Assembly (NCBI GenBank): GCA_002839825.1
Contig: PGYU01000006.1
Coordinates: forward strand, 1-64,000
Direction of reading: 5' to 3'
Origin: Ignavibacteriae bacterium HGW-Ignavibacteriae-1
Lineage (GTDB): Bacteria > Bacteroidota > Ignavibacteria > Kapaibacteriales > UBA2268
Length of the DNA: 64,000 nucleotides
Shown here: positions 1 to 9,964 of the stretch, piece after piece
Layout: every line of letters begins with the position of its first letter
Numbering within the stretch: position 1 is the stretch's first letter
Position numbers and translations under genes: made by a program
Notes under the pieces: generated by a model
What the model saw: the letters and a program-made list of their open reading frames with translations, nothing else
What the model was told of the DNA's origin: nothing
Databases searched by the model: none

Positions 1-2
1 GT

Positions 3-1178
3 ACTGCAGAAGTAGAAGGTTCGAGTATGCAACCTGCGACAGCCGTTACTTGTATTAATCGTCCGATTCTTATGAGAGCTTCGATTACTAACGAAGGTTC
101 CGAACCTCTTGACGTAACTGACTTGAAAATTGAAGATTCAGGTCAAAATCCTGGTGGAAGTATTCAAAACTTCGAAATTTTGACTGCTACTCCTTTTACT
201 TTAGCACCGGGTAATACAATGGAAATCGAAATTGTATTTACTCCAAATGCTGCTTACAACAATGGTGTATATTATTTAATAGCTACTACTTCTTCTACAA
301 CAAAACCTGAAGATGAAACAACATTGACAGTTACTGCTACAGCTGACGAACTCTTGAGCAGAGGCTTAATTTCAAGAGGTAACAATCAAGGTACTTTAAC
401 TGAAATCAATGTCGCTCCGGGTGATAAAGAAGCTATCGCATACTCTGTTTATATCCAAAGCGATAAAGCAGTACGCAGCAGTAATAATACAGAATTCACA
501 GTTGAAGTTAAATTCAATAAGGACTTCTTAGGAATTAACAAGCTCGGAAATCAAGAAGCAAATATTAAAGTTGGCGATGATTTTGCAGGCATGGGCTATG
601 TGATTACAGGTACAACGTACGCATTCGATCCTATTAGCAATCGTGAAACTGTTCGCATCACAATGCAAGGCACTCAAGATTTGTCAACTAACTTTAATCG
701 TGACCTCGAAATGATTCGCATTGTCTTTAACTCTTATTTACCAATTTACAAAGATAACGATGGTAACCTTGTAGTTAAGAATAAAGAAACAACTATCGAA
801 CATACTATCTCAGAAGATGACCATTGTGTAAGCTTCAATTATGCTTATAGCAAAGTCACTTTGGATGAAGTTTGTGTTGATTTCATGCGCCCAATCCAAA
901 TTTCAGCGACTAAATACAACTTGGGTCAAGTTAATCCTAACCCGGTTGGCGTTGAAGGCGCTGACATTGTATTCGCAGTAGGTGGACGCAATATCCCGAC
1001 TGAAATCAGATTGTACAATGCACAAAGCGAATTAGTATCAGTACCATTCTCAGGCGTTTTGAATAGCGGTGAATATACTGTTCGAATTCCGGTTGAAGAA
1101 CTTTCAAGTGGCGTTTACTTCTACGAAATGGTAAGCGGTCCATTCAAAGACACTAAGAAGATGATTATCGTTAAATAA
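3..1178 (+). CDS. C-terminal part of a secreted T9SS cargo protein
   Basis: The frame is open from the first complete codon at position 3, so the true start lies upstream of the window; an internal ATG at 27 is not the start. The first ~100 residues resemble the Ig-like/Hydin (choice-of-anchor) modules of FCB surface proteins ('GSEPLDVTDLKIEDSG', 'LAPGNTMEIEIVFTP'). The last ~90 residues have the shape of a Por secretion (T9SS type A) sorting domain: 'LGQVNPNPVG', a strand-rich stretch, 'LSSGVYFYEM', then a basic end 'KKMIIVK'. The protein is therefore expected to cross the outer membrane through the type IX system. Its function is unknown. A terminator follows directly. Confidence 0.8.
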   Translation, partial: TAEVEGSSMQPATAVTCINRPILMRASITNEGSEPLDVTDLKIEDSGQNPGGSIQNFEILTATPFTLAPGNTMEIEIVFTPNAAYNNGVYYLIATTSSTTKPEDETTLTVTATADELLSRGLISRGNNQGTLTEINVAPGDKEAIAYSVYIQSDKAVRSSNNTEFTVEVKFNKDFLGINKLGNQEANIKVGDDFAGMGYVITGTTYAFDPISNRETVRITMQGTQDLSTNFNRDLEMIRIVFNSYLPIYKDNDGNLVVKNKETTIEHTISEDDHCVSFNYAYSKVTLDEVCVDFMRPIQISATKYNLGQVNPNPVGVEGADIVFAVGGRNIPTEIRLYNAQSELVSVPFSGVLNSGEYTVRIPVEELSSGVYFYEMVSGPFKDTKKMIIVK

Positions 1179-1198
1179 TCTGCTTTTCTTAAATTTAT

Positions 1199-1232
1199 AA
1201 GCTGTCCCATTTTGTGGGACAGCTTTTTTTTT
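1199..1232 (+). terminator. Rho-independent terminator
   Basis: A perfect 9-bp stem (GCTGTCCCA at 1201-1209 with TGGGACAGC at 1215-1223), extended by an A-T pair on each side, has a 5-nt loop and is followed by a run of T. It ends the T9SS cargo gene 20 bases upstream. The stem resembles those at 32221 and 55076. Confidence 0.9.
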
Positions 1233-1306
1233 ATCAAAAATTTAAGATAAAAGCGACTTAGACCGTCAATAATATCAATAACTTAAAAAGAAAAGAATCT
1301 TAAGAT

Positions 1307-1337
1307 TTTGATTTTTCAGAAAATTAAACTATTTTTA
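1307..1337 (+). promoter_or_regulatory. Putative Bacteroidota-type promoter for the aminopeptidase
   Basis: TTTG at 1307-1310, a 19-base spacer, then TATTTTTA at 1330-1337 match the Bacteroidota housekeeping promoter TTTG-N19-TAnnTTTG in all but the last base. It lies 45 bases before the aminopeptidase start in a region with no gene. Confidence 0.45.
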
Positions 1338-1382
1338 TAGTTCTATATTGTCGAGAATTATGTTTATTTAATTTAGATTGTC

Positions 1383-3161
1383 ATGAAAATTACACAGAAA
1401 ATTGAAAAGTTACGGGAAAAAATGGCGGAATTAGGCATCAATGCTTATATTATTCCAAGTACCGATCCACACATCAGCGAATACGTTCCACAAAGATGGA
1501 CTTCAAGAGCTTGGATTTCCGGATTTACTGGTTCAGCCGGAACTATCGTCATAACAGACAAAGTTGCAGGATTATTTACAGATTCAAGATATTTTCTTCA
1601 AGCCACTCACGAATTGGAAGGTTCAGGAATAGAGCTTTTTAAAGTTGGTAATACAGGCGTTGAAGATTATCCCGATTGGATAAAATCGAATCTAAAAAGC
1701 GGTGACGTTCTCGGATTTGACGGTATGGTGGTTCAAGCAGCATTTGCGAAAGGAATTGTTGCGGACTTGAAGCAAAATGGTGTCGAGACATCTTTCGGTC
1801 ATGATTTGATAGAACAAATTTGGACAGACAGACCCTCAATTCCGGATAATAAAATTTTTGTTCATGAGTTGAAATACGCAGGTAAAAGTAGAGTCGAAAA
1901 AATAAATGATATCCGCACTAAAATGAAACAAAAGAATGTTGACACACATGTCGTTGCCACTTTAGATGACTTGTGTTGGATTTTCAACATTCGTGGCAAA
2001 GATGTTGCTTTCAACCCTGTTGCTGTTTGCTACGGTGTCATTACATTGCAAAAAGCACAACTGTACATATATGATAGCAAGCTTACTTCAGAAGTCAGAG
2101 CCGAACTAGAATCTGATGGCGTCGAAATTTGTAATTATGATGATTTGCTGACAGCGGTAAAAGGATTTTCAGCTTCGAGTCGCGTTTACATTGACCCCGC
2201 AAGAGTTAATTACGCTTTATATACAGCGATTCCTACAGAATGCACAAAAATAGAGGGAATGAATTTTTCAACCAATATGAAAGCTTGCAAAAACGATATC
2301 GAAATCCAAGGTGTCAAAAATGCAATGCGTCGCGATGCAGTTGCCATGTGCGAATTTATTCATTGGTTTGAAAATACTCTGGGCAAAGAAAAAATCACCG
2401 AAGTTTCCGCCGGTGAAAAATTGCGTCAAATTCGCTCCGAGAAAGAACTATTTTTTGGCGAAAGTTTCAATACTATCGCAGGTTATGCCGGAAATGGTGC
2501 TATTGTTCATTATGGCGCAACCCCCGAATCGGATACAGAAATCAAGGCTGAAGGATTCTTCCTGCTTGATTCCGGTGGTCAATATTTGGACGGCACGACA
2601 GACATTACGCGGATGTTTTGTTTGAGCGAACCCACAGACCAAATGATGATAGATTATACTTTGGTGCTCAAAGGGCATATTAATTTGTCATTGGCTAAAT
2701 ATCCCATCAATACACGCGGCTCACAACTTGACGTTTTAGCAAGAATTGAAATGTGGAATAGAGCCATGAATTACGGACATGGCACAGGACATGGAGTTGG
2801 TTGCTTTATGAACGTTCACGAAGGACCTCAAAATATTCGGATGAACGAAAACCCCGCTGTTCTCGAACCCGGTATGATTACTTCAAACGAGCCGGGATTA
2901 TACAGAGAAGGACAATATGGCATAAGAATTGAAAATTTAGTTCTGACAGTGCCTTTTACTGAAACTGAATTTGGAAAATTTTTACAATTTGTTAATTTGA
3001 CTCTTTGTCCGATAGATACTCGCGCTATAAAAGTATCAATGCTGACTCAAGATGAGCGGAATTGGTTTAACGAATATCATCAGTTAGTTTATGATGAAGT
3101 ATCACCTTTGTTGAATGATGAGTTGAAAAATTGGCTTAAAGAAAAGACAAAATCAATATAA
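1383..3161 (+). CDS. Xaa-Pro aminopeptidase (aminopeptidase P, M24B)
   Basis: The 592-residue protein has the three-domain layout of the long, eukaryote-like aminopeptidase P: two creatinase-like N-terminal domains (about 1-150 and 155-300) and a C-terminal pita-bread metallopeptidase domain. The dinuclear metal ligands can be placed in 'LLDSGGQYLDGTTDITR' (two Asp, about 395-407), 'GHGTGHGVG' (His, about 467-471), 'SNEPGLY' and 'IRIENL' (Glu). It removes N-terminal residues that precede proline, and without a signal peptide it is probably cytoplasmic. It opens a same-strand run that continues with the envelope genes 13 bases downstream, although a functional link is not evident. Confidence 0.95.
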   Translation: MKITQKIEKLREKMAELGINAYIIPSTDPHISEYVPQRWTSRAWISGFTGSAGTIVITDKVAGLFTDSRYFLQATHELEGSGIELFKVGNTGVEDYPDWIKSNLKSGDVLGFDGMVVQAAFAKGIVADLKQNGVETSFGHDLIEQIWTDRPSIPDNKIFVHELKYAGKSRVEKINDIRTKMKQKNVDTHVVATLDDLCWIFNIRGKDVAFNPVAVCYGVITLQKAQLYIYDSKLTSEVRAELESDGVEICNYDDLLTAVKGFSASSRVYIDPARVNYALYTAIPTECTKIEGMNFSTNMKACKNDIEIQGVKNAMRRDAVAMCEFIHWFENTLGKEKITEVSAGEKLRQIRSEKELFFGESFNTIAGYAGNGAIVHYGATPESDTEIKAEGFFLLDSGGQYLDGTTDITRMFCLSEPTDQMMIDYTLVLKGHINLSLAKYPINTRGSQLDVLARIEMWNRAMNYGHGTGHGVGCFMNVHEGPQNIRMNENPAVLEPGMITSNEPGLYREGQYGIRIENLVLTVPFTETEFGKFLQFVNLTLCPIDTRAIKVSMLTQDERNWFNEYHQLVYDEVSPLLNDELKNWLKEKTKSI

Positions 3162-3174
3162 TAAAGAATTTTAT

Positions 3175-3690
3175 ATGAATGAAACAAAGCAACCGTTCTA
3201 CAAGAACAAACAAATTGCAATTTGGTTGATAATTATATCCGCTACTTTGCTTTTGGTTGCGGCATTGTTGATATTTCTGGTAAAGGACACTACACCTTTT
3301 CAGAGCGTAACTGTGCCGGTTGAAGATAGCGAAGAACAGCTTGACCTTACTAAACCCGATGAGTTGAATGCTGATTTTTACCAAATCACTCTCAACGATT
3401 TCGCAAAGTTTTACAACGGAACTCGTGAGTCAATGGACGGCAGCATAGAGGCTGTGATGCTCGAAATCAAAAACATTGACCAAGACAATCTTTCTTACGA
3501 TTTTGTGTTGAACATCGGTGCAGGCAAAAAACTTCGCGGGGTTGGCTATATTGATTTGCAACTTCGCGAAATCAATGCCGATGCTCTCGGGATTTTGAAA
3601 TTCTCAGCCCGCAGAGATGGCAGGATTAGCCTTACGACTTCCGATTCGACTCGTGCAGTTAAGTATAATTTAATAGAGGAGAGTAAATGA
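3175..3690 (+). CDS. Hypothetical membrane-anchored protein
   Basis: This 171-residue protein has a short basic N-terminus, one hydrophobic segment at about 14-36 ('IAIWLIIISATLLLVAALL') and a soluble remainder. The topology suggests a periplasmic domain held in the inner membrane. I recognise no family. It starts 13 bases after the aminopeptidase stop, and its own stop overlaps the next gene's start as ATGA, so it is translationally coupled to the coiled-coil lipoprotein. Confidence 0.75.
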   Translation: MNETKQPFYKNKQIAIWLIIISATLLLVAALLIFLVKDTTPFQSVTVPVEDSEEQLDLTKPDELNADFYQITLNDFAKFYNGTRESMDGSIEAVMLEIKNIDQDNLSYDFVLNIGAGKKLRGVGYIDLQLREINADALGILKFSARRDGRISLTTSDSTRAVKYNLIEESK

Positions 3691-4550
3691 AAAAGTTCCT
3701 ACATCTTTTCATGATGTTAGTTATCTTTATAGTCTCATGCGACCAAAGTGGCGACAGACCAGAAGAGTCATTTTCTGATGAAATGAGCAAAGAAAAAGAG
3801 TTTTCTGCTGTCCAGGATAGTATTCTCAAAAACTATGCTTCAGCAGTTAGAATCATAAACCAAATTGATGACGAGTTAGCAAAACTTGCTCAAGTACCCA
3901 CAACATCCGAGTCGTACAATCTCGAGTCTGAGATAATGCAAAAAATCGAGTATCTATCGTTCCAATTGAAAAGTAAAAGCGAAGATATTGACAAACTCCA
4001 ATCTCAGCTTAAAAAACTTTCCGGCGAGAATAAAGTATTAGCTGAAAAATTAGCAGTTTTGGAAAATATAATTATTGAAAAAGACCGTGTAATTGAAAGC
4101 CAAAAGCAACGCCTCGCCGAATTGGAAACTGAAATTGCGATGGTTCGCGGCGAACGCGATGTTGCCATTGAAGACAAAGAACGTGCTGAACAATTTGCTG
4201 AAGAAACTGTAATCCAGAAGAACACAGCGTATTATACTTATGGTACTGAACGCGTTTTGAAAGAAAGAAGCGTCATTTTGATGGAAGGCGAAGGTTTCTT
4301 GGGCATTGGCGGCAAATATGTACCGAATGCAAATGCTAATCTGCTGGAATTCTACAAAATTGATATTATCAAGGATACTATTTTGCATTTCCCCAAAGGG
4401 CAAAAAATCAAGGAACTCGTTTCATCACATCCGAAAAGATTGATTGAACTTGTCGAAGAAGCCAGCGGCGATGTCTATCTCAAAATTAAAAGTCCCGAAA
4501 CCTTCTGGAAATCAGACAAGAGACTTATAATAATGATTGATGGAAAATAA
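3687..4550 (+). CDS. Coiled-coil lipoprotein
   Basis: The N-terminus is a lipoprotein signal with lipobox 'IVSC' (Cys18). Residues about 85-180 form a long heptad-like coiled coil rich in Glu, Lys and Leu. The C-terminal ~100 residues ('GEGFLGIGGKYVPNAN...') are compact and end in a strand-like segment. Its overlap with the upstream membrane protein and closeness to the DUF3078 gene suggest an envelope module. I cannot assign a biochemical role. A shared ATGA junction at 3687 supports the start. Confidence 0.75.
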   Translation: MKKFLHLFMMLVIFIVSCDQSGDRPEESFSDEMSKEKEFSAVQDSILKNYASAVRIINQIDDELAKLAQVPTTSESYNLESEIMQKIEYLSFQLKSKSEDIDKLQSQLKKLSGENKVLAEKLAVLENIIIEKDRVIESQKQRLAELETEIAMVRGERDVAIEDKERAEQFAEETVIQKNTAYYTYGTERVLKERSVILMEGEGFLGIGGKYVPNANANLLEFYKIDIIKDTILHFPKGQKIKELVSSHPKRLIELVEEASGDVYLKIKSPETFWKSDKRLIIMIDGK

Positions 4551-4578
4551 TATTTTTAACAACAAATATAATTGAGCT

Positions 4579-5478
4579 ATGCAGAAAATCTTATTAACAC
4601 TTTTAATCACTTTTTTGATTCTTACTAATTATGTTTACTCTCAAGATGCCGATGTGGCAGCCTCAGATTCTACTTGGGAAAAAGGAATGTTCTTTGGCTT
4701 AAATTTTTCAAATACAGGATTGAGCAATTGGGCAGGTGGCGGTCAAAATGCTATCAACGTTAGTAGCCTACTAAATCTTCATGCTAATATGAAAAAGGAA
4801 AATTCGAGCTTCCAAAATTCGCTCGAATTGGCTTATGGTATGACTAAATTAGGCAAATTGGGACTTCGTAAAAGCGATGATAGATTGATATTGGTGTCTA
4901 ATTACGGCTACAAAGCTGCAAAATCATTAGAATATAGTGCTCTACTCGACTTTAGGACGCAATTTACCAAAGGTTTCAACTACGACCAAACTGATACCAA
5001 TACGGGCGATTACTTATATATATCCAATTTCATGGCTCCGGCTTATCTAAATGTTGGGATTGGGATGAGCTACAAACCTGATGATTACTTTCAGTTGTAT
5101 CTTTCTCCAATTTCTAACCGTATAATCTTCGTTCTTGATGATACGCTTTCCGATAGGGGAGCTTATGGTGTAGAACCCGGCAAAAATATTAAAAGCGAAC
5201 TTGGTGCTACTATGGCTGCACAGTACGAAAGAGATGTTTATGAAAATATTCATTTCAAATCAAGAGTGACTGTATTTGCACCTTACGAACATTTCACCAC
5301 TATGGTAGTTAATTCTGAGACTATGATGACATTCAAAATCAACAAATATATGAATGCTTCTTTTTCGGTTGAAATGATTTATGACCACAATATAGACGTT
5401 ACAAGGGACAATGGTACGATTGGTCCCGCACTACAATTAAAACATGTTCTCGCTATTGGAATAGGATATAAAATTTAA
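4579..5478 (+). CDS. DUF3078-family outer-membrane protein
   Basis: A signal peptide (about 1-21, ending 'YVYSQ') is followed by a beta-rich sequence with the typical DUF3078 opening 'GLNFSNTGLSNWAGGGQNA'. Alternating aromatic strands run to a C-terminal 'AIGIGYKI', as in an outer-membrane barrel. DUF3078 is characteristic of the Bacteroidota group and its role is unknown. The gene lies 28 bases after the lipoprotein gene and only 5 bases before purM. Confidence 0.85.
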   Translation: MQKILLTLLITFLILTNYVYSQDADVAASDSTWEKGMFFGLNFSNTGLSNWAGGGQNAINVSSLLNLHANMKKENSSFQNSLELAYGMTKLGKLGLRKSDDRLILVSNYGYKAAKSLEYSALLDFRTQFTKGFNYDQTDTNTGDYLYISNFMAPAYLNVGIGMSYKPDDYFQLYLSPISNRIIFVLDDTLSDRGAYGVEPGKNIKSELGATMAAQYERDVYENIHFKSRVTVFAPYEHFTTMVVNSETMMTFKINKYMNASFSVEMIYDHNIDVTRDNGTIGPALQLKHVLAIGIGYKI

Positions 5479-5483
5479 GGAAA

Positions 5484-6473
5484 ATGGGATTTACTTATAA
5501 ACAGTCCGGCGTTGATATTGCCGCCGGCGAAGAAACAGTTGACAGAATAAAACCTCTCGTTCGATCTACTCACAATGAGAAAGTACTCTCGAACATTGGG
5601 CTTTTCGGTGGTTTTTATGATGCAAAATTTGATGAATTCGAGCATCCGATTTTGGTTGCGAGTACTGACGGTGTCGGTACAAAATTGAAAATAGCTTTTT
5701 TGACAGGTATTCATACTACTGTCGGACGTTGTTTGGTCAATCACTGTGTGAATGATATACTGTGTTGTGGCGCCAAACCTTTGTTTTTCCTTGATTATTT
5801 TGCAACAGGTAAATTAGAACCTGTGATTGCGGAGCAAGTAATTTCAGGATTTGTCACAAGTTGCCTCGAGAATAATTGCGCCCTAATCGGCGGCGAAACT
5901 GCAGAAATGCCCTCGCTCTACAATCCGGGCGAATATGATATTTCGGGCACTATTGTAGGCGTTGTGGACAAGAAGAAAATTGTCAATGGCACTAAAATCC
6001 AAAAAGGTGATGTTCTCATCGGGCTTACTTCATCAGGATTGCATACCAACGGTTACTCTCTTGCAAGGGCAGTGCTGTTCGACAAATTCAAGCACAATGA
6101 TTTTATTGATGAATTAGACACCACGATAGGTGAAGCTCTCTTAGCGGTTCACAAATCTTACCTTAATGAAGTCCTTCCACTTGTCGAATCCGAATCACTT
6201 ACAGGCATTTCGCACATTACAGGTGGCGGAATCGAAGGCAACACAAATAGAATCGTTCCCGAAGGCATGAAGCTCAAAATTGATTGGAATAGTTGGGAAA
6301 TTCCTCATATTTTCAAAATAATTCAACAATCAGGTAGCATTAGCAACGAAGAAATGAGAAAAGCCTTTAATATGGGAATCGGGATGATTTTGGTCGCAAG
6401 CAAAAATAATGCTCAAATAGTTTTAGACGCAGTTTCCAAGCATAATCCGATTATTATGGGCGAAATTGCATAA
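5484..6473 (+). CDS. purM: Phosphoribosylformylglycinamidine cyclo-ligase (AIR synthetase)
   Basis: It catalyses ATP-dependent ring closure of FGAM to aminoimidazole ribonucleotide in purine synthesis. The 329-residue protein is of family length. Hallmarks are 'YKQSGVDIAAGEE' at the N-terminus, 'ASTDGVGTKLKIA', 'HCVNDILCCGAKPLFFLDY', 'GGETAEMPSLY' and 'HITGGGIEGNTNR'. A GGA-containing ribosome site precedes the ATG. The gene overlaps the following methyltransferase by 8 bases if that gene starts at TTG 6466. Confidence 0.97.
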   Translation: MGFTYKQSGVDIAAGEETVDRIKPLVRSTHNEKVLSNIGLFGGFYDAKFDEFEHPILVASTDGVGTKLKIAFLTGIHTTVGRCLVNHCVNDILCCGAKPLFFLDYFATGKLEPVIAEQVISGFVTSCLENNCALIGGETAEMPSLYNPGEYDISGTIVGVVDKKKIVNGTKIQKGDVLIGLTSSGLHTNGYSLARAVLFDKFKHNDFIDELDTTIGEALLAVHKSYLNEVLPLVESESLTGISHITGGGIEGNTNRIVPEGMKLKIDWNSWEIPHIFKIIQQSGSISNEEMRKAFNMGIGMILVASKNNAQIVLDAVSKHNPIIMGEIA

Positions 6474-7488
6474 TTTTAAATTATTTAAAAGATATAACAA
6501 AATTTTTAAATTGAAAAAAATTCTCACAAAATCCAAAAATACGGCGATACGATTGATAGATTTAGTCATGTCGCCGTTTGCTTTTGTAGCAGCAAAATAT
6601 TTCTACTTTATCAGGACGAAAGGTGTAGCCAGAATGCCTATGAGCAGGTCAATTTTTCGCAAAGTGGGTATGTTTCCTGTCATTAATCACTATTACGAAC
6701 CGCTGCCAAATGTGCTCGAACTTAAATCTTTAGATGAGGCAAAGCCCAATTCGCATATTTCAATGAATATCCCCGATATTCTTAATTTCATAAGCGATTT
6801 GAAATATAAGGATGAAATTACCCAAATAGATTTCGAATCTTTGCTCAACGACGGCAGACCCGAGAGATTTCAGTTCTTTTTGCCACAAGAAGCCGAACTC
6901 TACTACCTTTTGATTCGGAACTTGAAACCGAAAACAGTGCTTGAAGTTGGCTCCGGATTTTCGAGTAAAGTGGCTCACTTAGCTATTCAAAAAAACAAAA
7001 ACGAGCAATCTGATTATTCAGGAAAATTGATTTGCATTGAGCCATTTGAAAATCAATGGCTCGAAAAAATGGGTATCGAGGTAATAAGAGAAAAAATCGA
7101 AGATTGCAAGCCTGATTTGTTTTCGAGCTTAAAAGCTAATGACATATTATTTATTGATTCATCGCACCAAATCAGACCCGAAGGCGACGTTTTGCACGAG
7201 TATCACCGTGTAATTCCTGCTTTGAATAGTGGCGTGTTTGTCCAAATTCATGACATTTTCTATCCGCGAAATTATCCTGCAAAGTGGCTTGTGGATGCAC
7301 ACTCATTTTGGAACGAACAGTATTTGCTCGAATCCTTCTTGATGTTCAACGATAAGTATGAAATCATGGTTCCGCAAAATCATCTGATGCGTGATTACGC
7401 AAAGGACATGACGAATTTACTTACTACACCGAATCTTTACGAGGAATTTAACCAATCTGCGTGCTCTTTCTGGTTCCAACGCAAATAA
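6466..7488 (+). CDS. Class I SAM-dependent methyltransferase
   Basis: A Rossmann-type motif I 'VLEVGSGFSSK' lies at about residues 157-167, followed by an acidic strand end 'LICIEPFE' and 'ILFIDSSHQ', as in the Methyltransf_24/FkbM-like group. The substrate cannot be told. The N-terminal ~60 residues are basic and hydrophobic ('LIDLVMSPFAFVAAKYFYF'), suggesting membrane association. The reading frame has no ATG before 6568, so translation either starts at TTG 6466 inside purM or at ATG 6568; the catalytic domain is the same either way. Confidence 0.8.
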   Translation: MHNFKLFKRYNKIFKLKKILTKSKNTAIRLIDLVMSPFAFVAAKYFYFIRTKGVARMPMSRSIFRKVGMFPVINHYYEPLPNVLELKSLDEAKPNSHISMNIPDILNFISDLKYKDEITQIDFESLLNDGRPERFQFFLPQEAELYYLLIRNLKPKTVLEVGSGFSSKVAHLAIQKNKNEQSDYSGKLICIEPFENQWLEKMGIEVIREKIEDCKPDLFSSLKANDILFIDSSHQIRPEGDVLHEYHRVIPALNSGVFVQIHDIFYPRNYPAKWLVDAHSFWNEQYLLESFLMFNDKYEIMVPQNHLMRDYAKDMTNLLTTPNLYEEFNQSACSFWFQRK

Positions 7489-7490
7489 AA

Positions 7491-7534
7491 AATGGTCGGC
7501 ATTCAAATGAATACCGACCATTGTAAGACTTTTT
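7491..7534. terminator. Bidirectional terminator between convergent genes
   Basis: AATGGTCGG (7491-7499) pairs with CCGACCATT (7514-7522); an inner ATTC/GAAT extends the stem beyond one mismatch. A run of A before the stem becomes a T-run on the minus strand, and TTTTT follows on the plus strand at 7530-7534. It can stop both the methyltransferase and the converging T9SS cargo gene. Confidence 0.85.
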
Positions 7535-7542
7535 AAATAAGA

Positions 7543-9843
7543 TTATTTGCTGATTACAATCGGAGTTACCATAATGCTTCCATTCAAATTAATTGTCAAG
7601 AAATAGATTCCTTGTGGGATATTTTTGATTGAATAGCTGATATTGTTTTGTCCGTCAATTGCTTGAAGTGATTCACTCAAATAAGTAGCACCTGTATATG
7701 CTGCAAGTTTGATATTTGCAACACCGGCGGCTGATTCAAATTGAATATTAAGCATCTCGCTAACAGGATTAGGGAATACTGTAGTTTCAATTTTGAAGAT
7801 TGTGCTTACGCTTGAAGTGGAAATAGGCGACATTTCGATTTCCTTGCTGAGGTCGTTGTTGTCCGTAGTTAAGTCAACTTCATAGCTAAATGGATGGAAT
7901 CCAACTTTGTCCAAAACGATTGTGTATTTGCCGTTCGGAATTTGGTTCAATTCAAAATTACCGTACTCATCAGTACTAATGCTTTTCACAGGATTATTCT
8001 GCATATCGAAAATATATACATTTGCTCCGTTTAGCCCTTTTGCACCTTGAAATTCGTCATCGCCGGATTTGATACTTCCTGTTCTTTCTCTGACGAATCC
8101 ATTTATTCTGCCGTTACCATGAACTTTTTCAAATATCGGAAGTGTCAAAGTATAAGGTCCGAAGACGCCTTCTTCTTCTACTTCAAACTCAGTAGCATCT
8201 TTCCACTTAGCTGATACTTCTTTGCCTTCTACATAGAATCCGGGCATATAGACTTTATCTCTCGTGTTAGCATATAAAATATAAGTGCCTGGCATTAAGT
8301 TTTCGATTTCGAAGTTGCCGTTTTCATCAGTCACAGCAGATTTGCTATAGAATCTGAATTTTCCGTTCTTATTTCCCGGGTCAGTGCAATATGCACTTAC
8401 AACTACATTTACGAGATTAATATCATCAACACTTACAACTTTACCTTTGATTGAATTCTCGTAAGTAGGAACTCTATCGAGTGCAAAGTCAATCTCCGAG
8501 ATGTTTTCATTGACTACAAGAATCGTTGCATCTTGGATATTGTTTGCCAATTTGTAATATTGAGGCAAATATTGATTTGTCATAGCACCTGAGTTAGGCT
8601 TCAGAGCATGAGCAAAAACAATGTATTCGGCTTCGGGCAATTTGATGGAATATTCGCCAAAATGGTCAGTAACGACTTCCAAATTGTAATTATGATTGCG
8701 ACTATCCAAACCGATAAACTTTACGTATGACCATTTGATTGGCTCAAGAGTTTCGGCATCAAGCACTTTACCCGATACTTTAAAGAATTCGGGTTCTTTG
8801 ACCGGTTCGACGACAAAATCGAAAGTATAAGTTTTTTCACATTCGATTTTTATAGGAGTTGCGTCCATATAGTTGGTAGCATTTTCGTACCATACCGGGT
8901 GATATGGTTTTTGATGTTTAGTGTAAGCACTAATTTGCAAATAATACTCTCCGGCATCAACGCCTTTGAATTCGTATTTACCTTCGACAATTCGTGCATC
9001 GTAAACACGATGCTTTGAGATGCCACCATCGTTAGAGCCGTCAGTCCAAAAGAGCATAGCAGTTCCAAATTCTACAAGTGTACCGTCTTCATCAATTACT
9101 TCGCCCGATACGACAGCAGGTACTTTGCAATGCATAACTTCAACAGCCCAAGTGAATTTGGCATTTACTTCACCATCTTCGGTAGTTGCTTTAGCCAAAA
9201 GAGTAAAAGTATAATTACCACCTTCGGTTGGAGTCCATTTTACGATCATATTTTCTACGTCAAGCACTGCACCTTCCGGAGAATGTTCTAACTTGATTTC
9301 TAAGTCTGTGTAATCAACATTTGCTTCGATTTCAAACTCAAATGTATATTCATCGCCAATTGTAGCTTTGTGTGCCGGTTTGCCCACAATCATGAATTTA
9401 TTGTGGTTTTGATTGTCTTTTTTCAAATTAACAATCTTAATATGGGAGCCTTCAGATTCATGTCCGCCGGCGTAAGCAGTAACGTAAAAAGACACCACTT
9501 TCGATTTGGTAACTAATTCACGAATCAGGTATTGGAAGTAATGCTTTTGATGGCTCAAATTTTCGTCGTCTAAATCTATTTTCTTGTATAATGTGAATTC
9601 ATGATAGTCTTTGCTTTCGCCGTAAAATATGTATAATCCAAATCCTTCAAGGTCCGGATTCTCGTCTACCCAGCCTAAGTTCAGTATTGCTGTGATAGTA
9701 TCATCAACTTCTTTGAATATTTTGCCGTCAGCATATTCAAATCGGGGCGCTTTCAAATCTTCCGCCTGTATTGTATTTATGTTGCCTAATGCAAATAATG
9801 CAATCGCAACTAAAACCGTAATTTTTTGGTAAAAAGATGACAT
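7543..9843 (-). CDS. Large T9SS cargo protein with carboxypeptidase-regulatory-like repeats
   Basis: A signal peptide (about 1-27, ending 'NTIQAED') leads into an N-terminal domain, a putative Ig (He_PIG-like) domain near 155-235 ('ATIGDEYTFEFEI', 'VKWTPTEGGNYTFTLLA'), then at least four carboxypeptidase-regulatory-like/CnaB-like modules with the recurrent 'DENGNFEIENLMPGTYILYA' pattern. The last ~75 residues are a T9SS type A sorting domain ('VFPNPVSEMLNIQF', 'IPQGIYFLTI', end 'TPIVISK'). The product should be exported and surface-attached, possibly as a stalk or adhesin. AGGAG lies just before the ATG on the minus strand. It is monocistronic between two terminator/intergenic regions. Confidence 0.85.
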   Translation of the reverse strand: MSSFYQKITVLVAIALFALGNINTIQAEDLKAPRFEYADGKIFKEVDDTITAILNLGWVDENPDLEGFGLYIFYGESKDYHEFTLYKKIDLDDENLSHQKHYFQYLIRELVTKSKVVSFYVTAYAGGHESEGSHIKIVNLKKDNQNHNKFMIVGKPAHKATIGDEYTFEFEIEANVDYTDLEIKLEHSPEGAVLDVENMIVKWTPTEGGNYTFTLLAKATTEDGEVNAKFTWAVEVMHCKVPAVVSGEVIDEDGTLVEFGTAMLFWTDGSNDGGISKHRVYDARIVEGKYEFKGVDAGEYYLQISAYTKHQKPYHPVWYENATNYMDATPIKIECEKTYTFDFVVEPVKEPEFFKVSGKVLDAETLEPIKWSYVKFIGLDSRNHNYNLEVVTDHFGEYSIKLPEAEYIVFAHALKPNSGAMTNQYLPQYYKLANNIQDATILVVNENISEIDFALDRVPTYENSIKGKVVSVDDINLVNVVVSAYCTDPGNKNGKFRFYSKSAVTDENGNFEIENLMPGTYILYANTRDKVYMPGFYVEGKEVSAKWKDATEFEVEEEGVFGPYTLTLPIFEKVHGNGRINGFVRERTGSIKSGDDEFQGAKGLNGANVYIFDMQNNPVKSISTDEYGNFELNQIPNGKYTIVLDKVGFHPFSYEVDLTTDNNDLSKEIEMSPISTSSVSTIFKIETTVFPNPVSEMLNIQFESAAGVANIKLAAYTGATYLSESLQAIDGQNNISYSIKNIPQGIYFLTINLNGSIMVTPIVISK

Positions 9844-9964
9844 TATAAATTCTCCTATATTATTAACAATATAATTATTGATTTCATTTTAAATACACAG
9901 CAAGTCAAAATTGGTTGCAAAAAAAAAATATTTTGCATTTTTACTAAAAAAAGTAAAAAAATAT